From: Brucella tritici
GTDB lineage: Bacteria > Pseudomonadota > Alphaproteobacteria > Rhizobiales > Rhizobiaceae
Reading direction: 5' to 3'
DNA length: 60,833 nucleotides
NCBI RefSeq assembly: GCF_008932295.1
Contig: NZ_WBWA01000030.1
Span: 1 to 60,833 of the forward strand
Positions within the stretch are counted from its first letter, which is position 1; every line of letters begins with the position of its first letter. Shown here one piece after another: positions 18,234 to 27,707 of this stretch. The position numbers and the translations under genes are program-made. The notes below the pieces were generated by a model. It was not told the origin of the DNA and did not search any database. It worked only from the letters and a program-made list of their open reading frames with translations.

Positions 18234-18807
18234 GATTTACTCTTGATTTCTAACGCAGCGCACCGGCTCAATACGGTCGCTTGGGAATGACCCATTTCAG
18301 GAATTTGACCGGTGTTTAAATGCTGCCATTTTGAAAAGTCAATGATTCGAGTCTGCTCAGATCAGTAAGAGCCGCGACGAAAGACACTATACAGTAGTTG
18401 GCTAATGATTGAGCCTATTTAATAGAATAATAAAATCAATATATTATGAGAATATTTTTGCTGCCGAGCTCTTCGTGTATCCCGGTCGGGAGTACCTCGG
18501 TTTCTAACGGGCAATCATTCGGCTGCCCGGCGGGGCAGATAAGGTACGCGTTGTGCAGGAAGAAGAATGCAGTTCCCAACTGGCTTACCTCACTTGCAGC
18601 GCGGAGGTATGACTTATTCCACTTTATGCCGACGGCCTGCATCCCCTTGCAGGATGGGGGCCATAAACATCGTCTAAGGCGCGCTTGTGTTTTGGAATGG
18701 TCTGAGTCACAAATACTTCACGAATGTTACTGCGCATTTTGGGAAGGAAATCCGCCTTTATTGTATGTCGTAACATTCTAATAATTATAATAAGGGGAAC
18801 CTGGAAA
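18234..18807. other. long intergenic region, no supported gene
   Basis: 574 nt between the divergent pit gene and an amino acid binding protein. ORFs of 68 and 111 codons occur on opposite strands but have no plausible ribosome-binding sites or family features. There are short hairpins, for example CTGCCC/GGGCAG at about 18523-18540, and a CTGCATCCCC...GGATGGGGGC stem near 18640-18662. The region upstream of 18470 is AT-rich. A decayed gene, a small RNA or long leaders are all possible; nothing can be called. Confidence 0.4.
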
Positions 18808-19662
18808 ATGAAAACTGGTTTTAAGACGCATTCTATCGCGAAGTGCTTGATTGTCTCGACCGCACTGCTGGGAGCGAGCTTGTCTGCCCAGGCTGAGAAG
18901 ATAGGCAATTGCGAGGTCACCGGCACCAAGGGTTCAGACCCGATCAAGCCGGTTGTTCCGGGACAGCTCACGGTGCAGACCACATTGCCTGCACCAGCGT
19001 GGTGGAATGGCGATTCACCTGATGCCATGAAAGACGGCTACGAATACTGCATGGCTGTCGACATGGCTTACCGCGCGGGTCTCGACAAAGTGAAGGTGGT
19101 CAATGTGTCTTTCGATGCGCTGGTGGCTGCGCAGACCAAGGATTTCGATATCGCTCTGGCTGAAGTGTCCATCACCGACAAGCGCAAGAAGGTGGTTGAT
19201 TTCTCTACGCCCTATTTCGATTCAGATATCGGCGTGGCAATCAAGAAGGGAACAAATTACACGCCTGAGACGGTCAAGGATCTGCGCATCGGCGTGATGC
19301 AGGGTACGACTGGCGCGTCCTTTGTCGATCAGAAGTTGAAGCCAAAGGAAGTCAAGGTCTTTGCCGATACGGGCGCGCTATCGACTGCCCTGATGGCTAA
19401 CCAGATTGACGCCGGTCTTCACGATACGTCGATCATGCTGGGTGTCGCGTCGAACTCGCATGGCATGGTTGAAGTGCCGTATCAGTATACTACCGGTGAG
19501 TCCTACGGTGCCCTCTATCCGAAGGGGTCTCCCAATGAGCCCGTCTTCAACAAGATGATCGAGGACATGAAGAAGGACGGCACCTTCGCTGCATTGTCGA
19601 AAACATATCTGGCCGATGCCTGGGGCGCCGATCCGGCCAAGATTCCTTATCTGAAGCCATAA
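18808..19662 (+). CDS. amino acid ABC transporter substrate-binding protein
   Basis: A 284-residue exported protein of the SBP-3 (polar amino acid) family. The signal peptide spans about residues 1-27 with cleavage after LSAQA. The mature protein contains GYEYCMAVDMAYRAGL, FDIALAEVSITDKRKKVVDFSTPYF (the family hallmark of an aspartate-rich loop and sITxxRxxxxxFSxPY) and a C-terminal YGALYPKGSPNEPVFNKMI. I chose ATG 18808, preceded by AAGGGG; the in-frame extension to 18724 is AT-rich non-coding sequence. It begins a three-gene importer operon. The ligand is probably a polar amino acid or related amine. Confidence 0.92.
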   Translation: MKTGFKTHSIAKCLIVSTALLGASLSAQAEKIGNCEVTGTKGSDPIKPVVPGQLTVQTTLPAPAWWNGDSPDAMKDGYEYCMAVDMAYRAGLDKVKVVNVSFDALVAAQTKDFDIALAEVSITDKRKKVVDFSTPYFDSDIGVAIKKGTNYTPETVKDLRIGVMQGTTGASFVDQKLKPKEVKVFADTGALSTALMANQIDAGLHDTSIMLGVASNSHGMVEVPYQYTTGESYGALYPKGSPNEPVFNKMIEDMKKDGTFAALSKTYLADAWGADPAKIPYLKP

Positions 19663-19782
19663 TCGCGTTTTCGCATCGGATCGCTGCATGCAGCGGTCCG
19701 ATGCAGCCGTTCCATTGATCGTTCGTCCTTGCCTGCAACAGAAGCGGCAAGATTGCGGCGTATAGAAAGGGAGGCTAGCGCG

Positions 19783-20916
19783 ATGTCCGCCAACACCCCT
19801 CAGCCCGGAGCCAAGCCGACTCTTGGCCTTTACGACAGCGAACGCGGTTGGAGCGCCAGTGCGCCGCCGCGCGATACCATGAACTGGGCCGTCACAGCCC
19901 TTGTCGTTGCGCTGGTCGTTGTACTCGCCAGCTGGAAAACCCTGCGCGACATCAATACTGCCCTGACGGAACTTGGAATGGGCGGCATCATCACGGCAGG
20001 CCTGCTGCTCTTGTGCGGTTTGGCGACGCTATTGTTGCTGAAGCCTGCAATGCAATCCTGGCGATTGTCTACGGCGGCTCGGCAAGCGCTTGCGACAAAT
20101 GATTTGATTTCTGCGCGTGCGGCGACAGCTACGGCACGCGATTCCGCATATTCGACGCTGGGATATGGCGCGGTAACGGTGCTCTTGCTGACGGGTATTC
20201 AGTTCCTGTTGGTGAACGATCTCGCCGTCAGCCGTACATTTCTGCAAATACCGCTGATCGCAAGCTCCTTCTGGCTGGTGCTGAAGGCATTCTGGGTGAA
20301 TGTCTACATCTTCGTCATTGCAGAGATTCTGGTTCTGATCTGGGGCCTTATCGTTGCAATCGCGCGTTTGATGCCTGGCGAAGCCGGACGCCCCGTCCGC
20401 CTGATCGCAACGGTTTATACCGATATGTTTCGTGGCTTGCCTGCGATCATCAATATCTACCTCATCGGCTTCGGCATTCCCCTGACGGGTTTGCCTTATC
20501 TGAAAGATCTTTCACCGGAATCCTACGCGATCATCGCCCTGACGCTGACCTATGGCGCTTATGTTGCCGAAGTGTACAGGGCCGGGATCGAGAGTATCCA
20601 TCGCAGTCAGGTTGCCGCCGCGCGTTCTCTTGGTTTGTCGTATTTCCAGACGCTGCGTTACGTCGTCGTGCCGCAGGCGGTTCGGCGTATCATACCGCCG
20701 CTTCTCAACGATTTTATCGGCCTTCAAAAGGATACGGCTCTCGTCAATGTCATCGGCTCGATCGATGCGTTTAATCAGGCGCGCATTATCGGTGCGAACA
20801 ACTTCAATCTTTCGCCTGTAACGACCGTGGCTCTGCTGTTCATCCTGATAACGATCCCGCAGGCTCGCTTCGTCGACCGTCTGCTTGAGCGTGAACAGCG
20901 GCGTACGCAATCGTAG
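19783..20916 (+). CDS. amino acid ABC transporter permease with long N-terminal extension
   Basis: A 377-residue permease. The last 215 residues or so are a standard HisMQ-type domain with the EAA loop AAARSLGLSYFQTLRYVVVPQAVRRIIPPL. The first 160 residues are an extension with a cytoplasmic lead, two hydrophobic segments (about 32-48 and 63-84), a cytoplasmic Ala/Arg-rich stretch and another segment, unlike the compact 220-residue permeases of most such systems. AAGGGAGG 8 nt upstream supports ATG 19783. It is the only permease in the operon, so it probably acts as a homodimer. Confidence 0.9.
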   Translation: MSANTPQPGAKPTLGLYDSERGWSASAPPRDTMNWAVTALVVALVVVLASWKTLRDINTALTELGMGGIITAGLLLLCGLATLLLLKPAMQSWRLSTAARQALATNDLISARAATATARDSAYSTLGYGAVTVLLLTGIQFLLVNDLAVSRTFLQIPLIASSFWLVLKAFWVNVYIFVIAEILVLIWGLIVAIARLMPGEAGRPVRLIATVYTDMFRGLPAIINIYLIGFGIPLTGLPYLKDLSPESYAIIALTLTYGAYVAEVYRAGIESIHRSQVAAARSLGLSYFQTLRYVVVPQAVRRIIPPLLNDFIGLQKDTALVNVIGSIDAFNQARIIGANNFNLSPVTTVALLFILITIPQARFVDRLLEREQRRTQS

Positions 20917-20937
20917 CCCTTCCGGAGAATATGAACG

Positions 20938-21681
20938 ATGGCGATGATAGAAATCCGTGATGTAACGAAGTCCTACGGCCCGGTCAAAATTCTCGACGGG
21001 TTGAACCTCAGTGTGGACGAACATCAGGTGGTCTGCCTGATCGGTCCTTCCGGCTGCGGCAAATCCACCTTGCTGCGTTGTCTGAACGGGCTGGAACAAA
21101 TTCAGGGCGGTGAAATCTGTATCCATGGTGACCGCATGTCGGGTCCCGGTGTCGACGTCAATGCGCTCCGGCGTGATGTCGGCATCGTGTTCCAGAGCTA
21201 CAATCTTTTCCCGCATATGAGCGTGGTCGAGAATGTCATGCTGGCGCCGATGAAAGTGCTCGGGCAAAAGCGTGAGGATGCGGAAGCCCGTGCCTTGTCA
21301 CTGCTGACGCGCATCGGTCTGGAACATAGGGCGACGGCCTATCCCGACCAGTTATCCGGAGGCCAGCAACAGCGCGTTGCAATCGTTCGCGCACTGGCGA
21401 TGAGCCCTTCGGTTTTGCTTCTGGATGAAATCACGTCTGCGCTTGATCCTGAACTCGTGTCGGAAGTGCTGAATATCGTCCGCGATCTCGCGGCAGAAGG
21501 CATGACGATGCTGCTCGCCACCCACGAGATGGGCTTTGCGCGGGAAGTTGCGAGCAAGATATGCTTCCTTTACGCAGGCAAGGTCCATGAGGAGGGGCCG
21601 CCTGAGCAGATATTCGGAAATCCCCGAGAAGAACGTACCCGAAAATTCCTCGAACGTATTATTGAAGCAGGGAGGCTTTAA
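20938..21681 (+). CDS. amino acid ABC transporter ATP-binding protein
   Basis: A 247-residue HisP/GlnQ-type ATPase with Walker A GPSGCGKST (residues about 35-43), Q-loop FQSYNLFPHMSV, signature LSGGQQQRVAIVRAL, Walker B LLLDEITSALDPE and switch histidine ATHEMGFA. All motifs are intact. The start at 20938 is supported by GGAG ten nt upstream; a second in-frame ATG two codons later is also possible. It completes the SBP-permease-ATPase operon, which ends at palindromic repeat R2. Confidence 0.95.
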   Translation: MAMIEIRDVTKSYGPVKILDGLNLSVDEHQVVCLIGPSGCGKSTLLRCLNGLEQIQGGEICIHGDRMSGPGVDVNALRRDVGIVFQSYNLFPHMSVVENVMLAPMKVLGQKREDAEARALSLLTRIGLEHRATAYPDQLSGGQQQRVAIVRALAMSPSVLLLDEITSALDPELVSEVLNIVRDLAAEGMTMLLATHEMGFAREVASKICFLYAGKVHEEGPPEQIFGNPREERTRKFLERIIEAGRL

Positions 21682-21684
21682 GGC

Positions 21685-21781
21685 GCGTTTCGATCTGATT
21701 GGATCATTTGAAATGCTCTATCTCATTGTTTTCAAGCATGTTTCCCGAAACCGGTTCCCACTTTTGGGAGACATGCTCTAG
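21685..21781. repeat. palindromic repeat copy R2
   Basis: About 97 nt with the module order of the longer copies: a stem rich in ATCTGATTGGATCATTTGAAA, the link ATGCTCTATCT, then AAGCATGTTTCCCGAAACCGGTTCCCAC...GGGAGACATGCTCTAG. It separates two convergent genes, and its terminal CTA provides the TAG stop of the MHS transporter on the minus strand. Confidence 0.8.
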
Positions 21782-23103
21782 TTCTGGTCCAGCACTCGCG
21801 ACAGGCTGAGAGCTGCCAGCGTGCAGATTGCTCCGGATATAAGATATCCGCCGATGAAAATTATTCCGAGGCTGCTGGCGAGGCCGAGTGCCACGAGCGG
21901 GGCGAAAGCTGCACCCACAAGCCAGGCGAGGTCTGACGTCAGAGCCGCGCCGGTATAGCGATAATATTGTGTGAAACGGGAAGACACCGCGCCGGACGAT
22001 TGACCGAATGTCAGCCCCAGAACACCAAAGCCTATCAGAATATAGGCATCCTGCCCCGCGCTGCCCGCATCGAGAAGGAAAGGCGCGGAAAAGCTGAAGA
22101 GAGCGATAATTATTGCGCCGATCATCAATTCGTTACGTCGCCCGATGCGATCAGCAACAAATCCGGACAGGATGATACCGATCAGACCGACCGCAGCACC
22201 CGCCACCTGAACCCAGAGGAAGCGTTCAGCGGGCTGGGCGCCCGAGAGAACAACCCAGCTAAGCGGAAAGATCGTTACGAGGTGGAACATCGCAAAGCTT
22301 GCCAGCGGCACAAAGGCTCCCAGAACCACATCGATACTATGCTTGCTCAGCATTTCAAAAACGGGTCGCGGCTGAAGTTCCTGCGCATCCATTGCTGCGC
22401 CGAACTCGCTGCTCGCAACGATGCGGAGGCGCGCAAACAGCGCGACGACGTTAATCGCGAAGGCCACAAAGAATGGATAGCGCCAACCCCATGCAAGAAA
22501 ATCCGCTTCGCTGAGATTATGTACGAAATAGGCAAAAAGAATGCTTGCCAGTGCGAAGCCGATGGGCGCCCCCAATTGCGGGATCATCGCATACCAGCCA
22601 CGCTTGCCTACCGGCGCACTCAAGCTCAGGAGAGAAGCCAGACCATCCCATGCGCCGCCGAGCGCGAAGCCCTGGCCCAGTCTGAACAGGGCGAGCAAAA
22701 ACACAGCCCAATATCCGATCGTCTCGAACCCCGGTAAAAAGGCGATAGAAGCTGTTGAGCCGCCCAGAATAACCAGAGCAAGCGTGAGTTTTGTTCCTCG
22801 CCCGTAATGGCGATCAATCCACATGAAGACGAACGAACCCACAGGTCGCGCAATGAATGCCAGCGAAAAAACCGCGAACGACATCAAGGTTGCCGTTACC
22901 GGATCAGGGGCGAACGGGAAAATCAGCTTGGGAAAAACCAGAATGGAACCAAGCCCATAGACGAAAAAATCGAAAAACTCGGATGTTCGCCCGATGACAA
23001 CGCCGATGGCGACATTTCCCGGCGACAAAGGCTTTCCGTCGCTATGGATGCGTCGTGCGTCCTGTTCGAGACCTGATGATGTCGGTGTTGCGGACGAACT
23101 CAT
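21778..23103 (-). CDS. MFS transporter, metabolite:H+ symporter type
   Basis: A 441-residue, 12-segment permease. The N-terminal half has GRTSEFFDFFVYGLGSILVFPKLIFP and the loop 2-3 motif IDRHYGRGTKLTLALVILGG, both typical of metabolite:proton symporters (ProP/KgtP/ShiA group); a second such loop, VADRIGRRNELMIG, lies in the middle of the C-terminal half. I chose ATG 23103 because CGGAGAG lies 6 nt upstream, rather than the first in-frame ATG at 23148. The stop codon is part of repeat R2. The substrate is unknown, probably an organic acid or compatible solute. Confidence 0.9.
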   Translation of the reverse strand: MSSSATPTSSGLEQDARRIHSDGKPLSPGNVAIGVVIGRTSEFFDFFVYGLGSILVFPKLIFPFAPDPVTATLMSFAVFSLAFIARPVGSFVFMWIDRHYGRGTKLTLALVILGGSTASIAFLPGFETIGYWAVFLLALFRLGQGFALGGAWDGLASLLSLSAPVGKRGWYAMIPQLGAPIGFALASILFAYFVHNLSEADFLAWGWRYPFFVAFAINVVALFARLRIVASSEFGAAMDAQELQPRPVFEMLSKHSIDVVLGAFVPLASFAMFHLVTIFPLSWVVLSGAQPAERFLWVQVAGAAVGLIGIILSGFVADRIGRRNELMIGAIIIALFSFSAPFLLDAGSAGQDAYILIGFGVLGLTFGQSSGAVSSRFTQYYRYTGAALTSDLAWLVGAAFAPLVALGLASSLGIIFIGGYLISGAICTLAALSLSRVLDQN

Positions 23104-23305
23104 GAAACTCTCCGAGGGAAATGTATCATGTGCTTTATGATGTCGCACAACGACAAGTTATCAAGGAACAGGTCAAAAAAAAAGCAGATATAGTTGTTTC
23201 GTAACGTGCTGGACTGAACAATTTTCATAAACTGAAAAATGGGTCTTCCCGAAATGCGATTGTGCCTTATCATGATGAAGGAACAGAATGTAGGTCGGGT
23301 TAGAC

Positions 23306-24382
23306 ATGAACGCATTCTTCAGTTTCACGCGAAAAGCGATCCCAGCCGTGCTTCTTCTGCCGGGGCTGGCTGGCTGCAATATGGTCGTGATGTCGCCATC
23401 TGGTGACATTGCAGCGCAGCAGAGAGACCTCATCGTCGTATCGACGATCCTGATGCTGATCATTATCGTGCCGGTTATCTTCCTGACGCTTTTCTTCGCG
23501 TGGCGGTACAGGCAGTCGAACAACGCCGCCAGATATGATCCAGAATGGCATCATTCGACAGCGCTGGAAGTGGTCATATGGACCGCTCCTCTGATGATTA
23601 TCATCGCATTGGGCGCGATCACCTGGGTGAACACGCATAAACTCGACCCTTACCGGGCATTGGATCGCATTGATGGCACGCGGCCGGTCGAGGCCGGAAC
23701 CAAACCCCTGACGGTCGAAGTTGTAGCGCTCGACTGGAAATGGCTGTTCTTTTATCCGGATTACGGTATCGCCACTGTCAACGAGATGGCGGCGCCGGTT
23801 GATACGCCCATCGACTTCAAGATCACGGCCTCGTCGGTTATGAATTCCTTCTATATTCCGGCACTTGCAGGCATGATCTATGCCATGCCGGGAATGCAGA
23901 CGCGGCTTCATGCGGTCATCAACAAGGCCGGTGAATATGAAGGATTTTCATCCAACTATAGCGGCGAAGGCTTTTCGCATATGCGCTTCCAGTTTCACGG
24001 GCTTGACGCCTCGGATTTCGACAACTGGATAAGCCAGGTGAAGCAAAATGGAACCGCCCTGAACAGGGATACTTATCTGAAGCTCGAAAAGCCGAGCATC
24101 AGGGAGCCGGTTCGTTACTTCGGTGCCGTTGAAAGCGGACTTTTCGAAGCCGTGCTCAATATGTGTGTTCGCCCCGGCCAGATGTGCATGAGTGAAATGA
24201 TGCACATCGACAGGATGGGCGGCGCGGGCCTTGATAGTCGCGAAAACAAGGCCCGGCTGCAGCATGATAATCGTCATAGCGCCGATGCCGCGCAGTCCAG
24301 CGCAACTGATATTCAAGCTATACCCGACGTGCACAAGGAGCAGGGCCATGACATCCACAATGACATGCATAATATGCCCTGA
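23306..24382 (+). CDS. cyoA: cytochrome bo3 ubiquinol oxidase subunit II
   Basis: A 358-residue lipoprotein. The lipobox LAGC puts the lipidated Cys at residue 24. Two transmembrane helices follow (about 43-65 and 90-112), then a periplasmic cupredoxin domain containing VVALDWKWLFFYPDYGIATVNEMAAPVDTPIDFKITA and NSFYIPALAGMIYAMPGM. The Cu(A) cysteine/histidine ligands of cytochrome c oxidases are absent, so this is a quinol oxidase subunit. The C-terminal ~40 residues form a His/Asp/Met-rich tail (HDNRHSADAAQ...HDIHNDMHNMP) not found in E. coli CyoA. It starts the cyoABCD operon. Confidence 0.95.
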   Translation: MNAFFSFTRKAIPAVLLLPGLAGCNMVVMSPSGDIAAQQRDLIVVSTILMLIIIVPVIFLTLFFAWRYRQSNNAARYDPEWHHSTALEVVIWTAPLMIIIALGAITWVNTHKLDPYRALDRIDGTRPVEAGTKPLTVEVVALDWKWLFFYPDYGIATVNEMAAPVDTPIDFKITASSVMNSFYIPALAGMIYAMPGMQTRLHAVINKAGEYEGFSSNYSGEGFSHMRFQFHGLDASDFDNWISQVKQNGTALNRDTYLKLEKPSIREPVRYFGAVESGLFEAVLNMCVRPGQMCMSEMMHIDRMGGAGLDSRENKARLQHDNRHSADAAQSSATDIQAIPDVHKEQGHDIHNDMHNMP

Positions 24383-24509
24383 AGCCCCTTTGTGCCGATG
24401 GCGTGGAGCAGGGTTAGCGGCAGTTCTGCGGCCAGGTTAAGCCGTAGGGCAAGACCAAAAGATTGAAGAATCTGCAATCGGATAACAGTAACTTCGGGAA
24501 TGTTCTATC

Positions 24510-26507
24510 ATGATTGGCGGTGACAGTTCCACGAGTATGATCTTCGGGCGCCTCTCCCTGGAAGCGATACCCTATCACGAACCAATCCTCCTGGTGACCT
24601 TCATAGTGGTTGCAATTGGGGGTATCGCGGTTGTGGGGTTGATTACCTATTTCAGGCTTTGGGGGTATCTGTGGAACGAATGGTTCACCAGTGTGGACCA
24701 CAAGAAGATCGGCATCATGTATGTCATTCTCGCATTGATCATGCTTCTGCGTGGTTTTGCCGACGCCATCATGATGCGCATCCAGCAGGCAATAGCGTTC
24801 AACGGGTATGAAGGCTATCTGCCGCCGCACCATTACGACCAGATATTCACCGCGCATGGCGTTATCATGATTTTCTTCATGGCCATGCCTTTCGTGACGG
24901 GCTTGATGAACTATGTTGTCCCGCTGCAGATAGGTGCGCGGGACGTTTCGTTCCCGTTTCTCAATAATTTCTCGTTCTGGATGACAACCGGCGGCGCCAT
25001 CATCATCATGATGTCGCTTTTTGTAGGAGAGTTCGCCCGCACTGGCTGGCTGGCCTATCCCCCCTTGTCTGGCATTGACTACAGTCCTGACGTTGGGGTC
25101 GATTATTATATATGGGGCCTGCAGGTCGCGGGGGTGGGCACGACGCTTTCTGGTATTAATTTGATAGCCACCATCGTCAAGATGCGAGCTCCGGGCATGT
25201 CCTTCATGAAAATGCCGGTCTTCACCTGGACCTCGCTTTGCACCAACGTGCTCATTGTGGCGACATTCCCCATCCTAACTGCAACGCTCGCCCTTCTGTC
25301 GCTGGATCGTTATGTGGGAACGAATTTCTTCACCAACGATCTTGGTGGCAATCCGATGATGTATATCAACCTCATCTGGATATGGGGGCATCCGGAAGTC
25401 TACATTCTTGTATTGCCAGCTTTCGGCATTTTTTCTGAAGTGGTCGCAACCTTCTGCGGCAAGCGCCTGTTTGGCTATGCGTCGATGGTCTACGCGACCT
25501 GCGTCATCATGATCCTGTCCTATATTGTGTGGCTCCACCACTTCTTCACAATGGGGTCTGGCGCCTCGGTCAATGCATTCTTCGGTATCACGACGATGAT
25601 CATCTCCATCCCCACCGGGGCGAAGATGTTCAACTGGCTCTTCACAATGTATCGCGGACGTATCCGCTATGAAGTGCCCATGTTATGGACGATCGGCTTC
25701 ATGGTGACATTCGTGATCGGCGGTATGACGGGTGTGATGCTTGCAATTCCACCGGCCGATTTCGTACTGCACAATTCGCTCTTTCTCATCGCCCATTTTC
25801 ATAACGTGATTATCGGTGGTGTTGTCTTCGGCCTGATGGCAGGGCTCGTTTACTGGTGGCCGAAGGCATTCGGCTATAAGCTTGATCCTTTCTGGGGAAA
25901 GATGAGCTTCTGGTTCTGGCAGATCGGCTTCTTCTTCGCCTTCATGCCGCTGTATGTTCTTGGGCTGAAAGGGGTTACCCGGCGGCTGAGCCAGTTTGAA
26001 GATCCTTCCTTGCAGATATGGTTTGTCATTGCGGCATTCGGCGCTGTCTTGATTGCGCTCGGAATCGCCTCCTTTCTCGTCCAGCTCGTCGTGAGCTATT
26101 TGAAGCGGGAGCAATTGCGTGACCTTACCGGCGATCCATGGGGCGGCCGTACGCTTGAATGGTCGACGTCCTCGCCTCCGCCGGAATACAACTTCGCCTT
26201 TACGCCCGTGGTTCACGATCTCGACAGCTGGTATGATATGAAAAACCGCGGCCATGAACGACCGCTGACCGGCTTCCGCCCCATTCATATGCCGCGCAAT
26301 ACAGGCGCCGGTGTCATACTGGCCGCACTGAGCGTCGTCCTTGCCTTTGCCCTCATATGGTACATCTGGTGGCTGGCAATCCTGTCCTTTGCCGCTTTGC
26401 TGATCGCCGCAATAGGGCACACATTCAACTATCAACGTGACTTCTATATCCCCGCTGAAACAGTTGCGGCGACAGAAGACGCCCGTTCAAAACTTCTCGC
26501 TGGATAG
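24510..26507 (+). CDS. cyoB: cytochrome bo3 ubiquinol oxidase subunit I
   Basis: A 665-residue haem-copper oxidase catalytic subunit that reduces oxygen to water and pumps protons. Diagnostic motifs are [20 protein letters not shown] (low-spin haem ligand region, residues about 112-131), [15 protein letters not shown] near 293 (CuB histidine cross-linked to tyrosine), HHFFTMG near 344 (CuB histidine pair) and [10 protein letters not shown] near 431 (haem ligands). The length matches E. coli CyoB (about 663). It begins 127 nt after cyoA, a larger gap than elsewhere in the operon, with no strong Shine-Dalgarno. Confidence 0.97.
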   Translation: MIGGDSSTSMIFGRLSLEAIPYHEPILLVTFIVVAIGGIAVVGLITYFRLWGYLWNEWFTSVDHKKIGIMYVILALIMLLRGFADAIMMRIQQAIAFNGYEGYLPPHHYDQIFTAHGVIMIFFMAMPFVTGLMNYVVPLQIGARDVSFPFLNNFSFWMTTGGAIIIMMSLFVGEFARTGWLAYPPLSGIDYSPDVGVDYYIWGLQVAGVGTTLSGINLIATIVKMRAPGMSFMKMPVFTWTSLCTNVLIVATFPILTATLALLSLDRYVGTNFFTNDLGGNPMMYINLIWIWGHPEVYILVLPAFGIFSEVVATFCGKRLFGYASMVYATCVIMILSYIVWLHHFFTMGSGASVNAFFGITTMIISIPTGAKMFNWLFTMYRGRIRYEVPMLWTIGFMVTFVIGGMTGVMLAIPPADFVLHNSLFLIAHFHNVIIGGVVFGLMAGLVYWWPKAFGYKLDPFWGKMSFWFWQIGFFFAFMPLYVLGLKGVTRRLSQFEDPSLQIWFVIAAFGAVLIALGIASFLVQLVVSYLKREQLRDLTGDPWGGRTLEWSTSSPPPEYNFAFTPVVHDLDSWYDMKNRGHERPLTGFRPIHMPRNTGAGVILAALSVVLAFALIWYIWWLAILSFAALLIAAIGHTFNYQRDFYIPAETVAATEDARSKLLAG

Positions 26508-26512
26508 GCCCG

Positions 26513-27133
26513 ATGACAGAGATACATCTAGATCAAGCCGAGAAGCCGCAGTTTTATCTGGCGGAAGACCATCATCCGGAAAACAGCACGACGCTGGGCT
26601 TCTGGCTCTATCTGATGAGTGACTGCCTGATATTTGCTGTCCTGTTTGCCACCTATGGCGTGCTCGGTCGCAACTATGCGGCAGGACCTTCACCTGCAGA
26701 TTTATTTGATCTCAATCTGGTTGCAATCAATACGGCAATGCTGCTTCTGTCGTCGATTACATATGGGTTCGCTATGCTGCAGATGCAGCGAGATGAGAAA
26801 ACTGCAACATTGTTCTGGCTGGCCATTACCGGCATTTTCGGCGCAGCGTTTCTGGCAATCGAGATTTACGAATTCAGTCATCTCATTCGTGAAGGCGCAG
26901 GGCCTGGCCGTTCGGCATTCCTGTCCTCCTTCTTCACCCTCGTCGGCACGCACGGGCTGCACGTTACTTTTGGTATCGTCTGGTTGATTACGCTTATGTT
27001 GCAGGTCATGCGCCATGGGCTGATTGTCGAAAATCGCCGACGCCTGATGTGCCTTTCGATGTTTTGGCATTTTCTGGACGTTATCTGGATTGGCGTGTTC
27101 TCCTTCGTATACTTATTGGGAGTCCTCGGATGA
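26513..27133 (+). CDS. cyoC: cytochrome bo3 ubiquinol oxidase subunit III
   Basis: A 206-residue membrane protein with five hydrophobic helices. It matches the CyoC/COX3 family: TTLGFWLYLMSDCLIFAVLFATYGVL near residue 26, FLAIEIYEFSHLIREG near 103, GTHGLHVTFGIVWLITLM near 145 and MFWHFLDVIWIGVFSFVYL at the end. It starts 5 nt after cyoB and overlaps cyoD by 4 nt (ATGA), so the subunits are translated in a coupled manner. Confidence 0.96.
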   Translation: MTEIHLDQAEKPQFYLAEDHHPENSTTLGFWLYLMSDCLIFAVLFATYGVLGRNYAAGPSPADLFDLNLVAINTAMLLLSSITYGFAMLQMQRDEKTATLFWLAITGIFGAAFLAIEIYEFSHLIREGAGPGRSAFLSSFFTLVGTHGLHVTFGIVWLITLMLQVMRHGLIVENRRRLMCLSMFWHFLDVIWIGVFSFVYLLGVLG

Positions 27134-27534
27134 GCGTAAATAGCCCACACCACGGAACCCAGCCCAGCCACCATCAAGACCCGCATGGATCAGGGGCAGG
27201 CGAAGTTCACGCGACTTTCAGCGGCTACATGACAGGCTTTGTCCTGTCGGTCATTCTCACGGCCATTCCGTTTTGGCTTGTCATGGGGGATGTGCTTGCC
27301 AGCAGGCAGCTAACCGCAATGCTTGTCATGGGCATAGGGGCTGTCCAGATCGTGGTGCATATGATCTATTTTCTACATATGAGCCCGACGTCGGAGGGGG
27401 GCTGGACGCTGATGGCGCTGATATTTACGCTCATCATTGTCGGCATCGCTCTGGCAGGCTCACTTTGGGTCATGCATCATCTCAACGAGAATATGATGCC
27501 CGTTACCCATGAAATGATGAAGAACATGCCCTGA
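27130..27534 (+). CDS. cyoD: cytochrome bo3 ubiquinol oxidase subunit IV
   Basis: A 134-residue membrane protein with three helices. A His-rich cytoplasmic head (HHGTQPSHHQDPHGSGAGE) precedes GYMTGFVLSVILTAIPFWLVM, then VQIVVHMIYFLHM and a third helix, as in CyoD. The start at 27130 overlaps the cyoC stop; the longer frame from 27049 is inside cyoC. No cyoE (haem O synthase) follows, so that step must be encoded elsewhere. Confidence 0.95.
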   Translation: MSVNSPHHGTQPSHHQDPHGSGAGEVHATFSGYMTGFVLSVILTAIPFWLVMGDVLASRQLTAMLVMGIGAVQIVVHMIYFLHMSPTSEGGWTLMALIFTLIIVGIALAGSLWVMHHLNENMMPVTHEMMKNMP

Positions 27535-27606
27535 CGTCGGGCATCCATGTTCCCGGTCAAATTAAGGGTCACTCGTTCAATCACAATAGCGGCCCTTACC
27601 GCTATT

Positions 27607-27707
27607 GGAGCGTATCCCGAAAAGTGTGAAACGGCTTTCGGAGAAGATGCGCGTGAGAAAAATGATTAGAGCGTCGATCTGATCCAATCAGATCGAAACG
27701 CTCGCTA
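27607..27707. repeat. palindromic repeat, diverged copy R3
   Basis: About 101 nt made of two fold-back modules: GGAGCGTATCCCGAAAAGTGTGAAACGG..., then AGAGCGTCGATCTGATCCAATCAGATCGAAACGCTC, whose CGATCTGAT/ATCAGATCG arms are a perfect hairpin. It shares the TCCCGAAA-AGTG-AAACGG logic of the other copies. It lies between convergent cyoD and the DUF930 gene, and its last CTA is the TAG stop of the latter. Confidence 0.7.

Noticed and set aside
18436..18781. Overlapping 68- and 111-codon ORFs in the pit upstream gap
   Set aside because: They lie on opposite strands, lack ribosome-binding sites and family features, and run into the likely promoter of the binding-protein gene.
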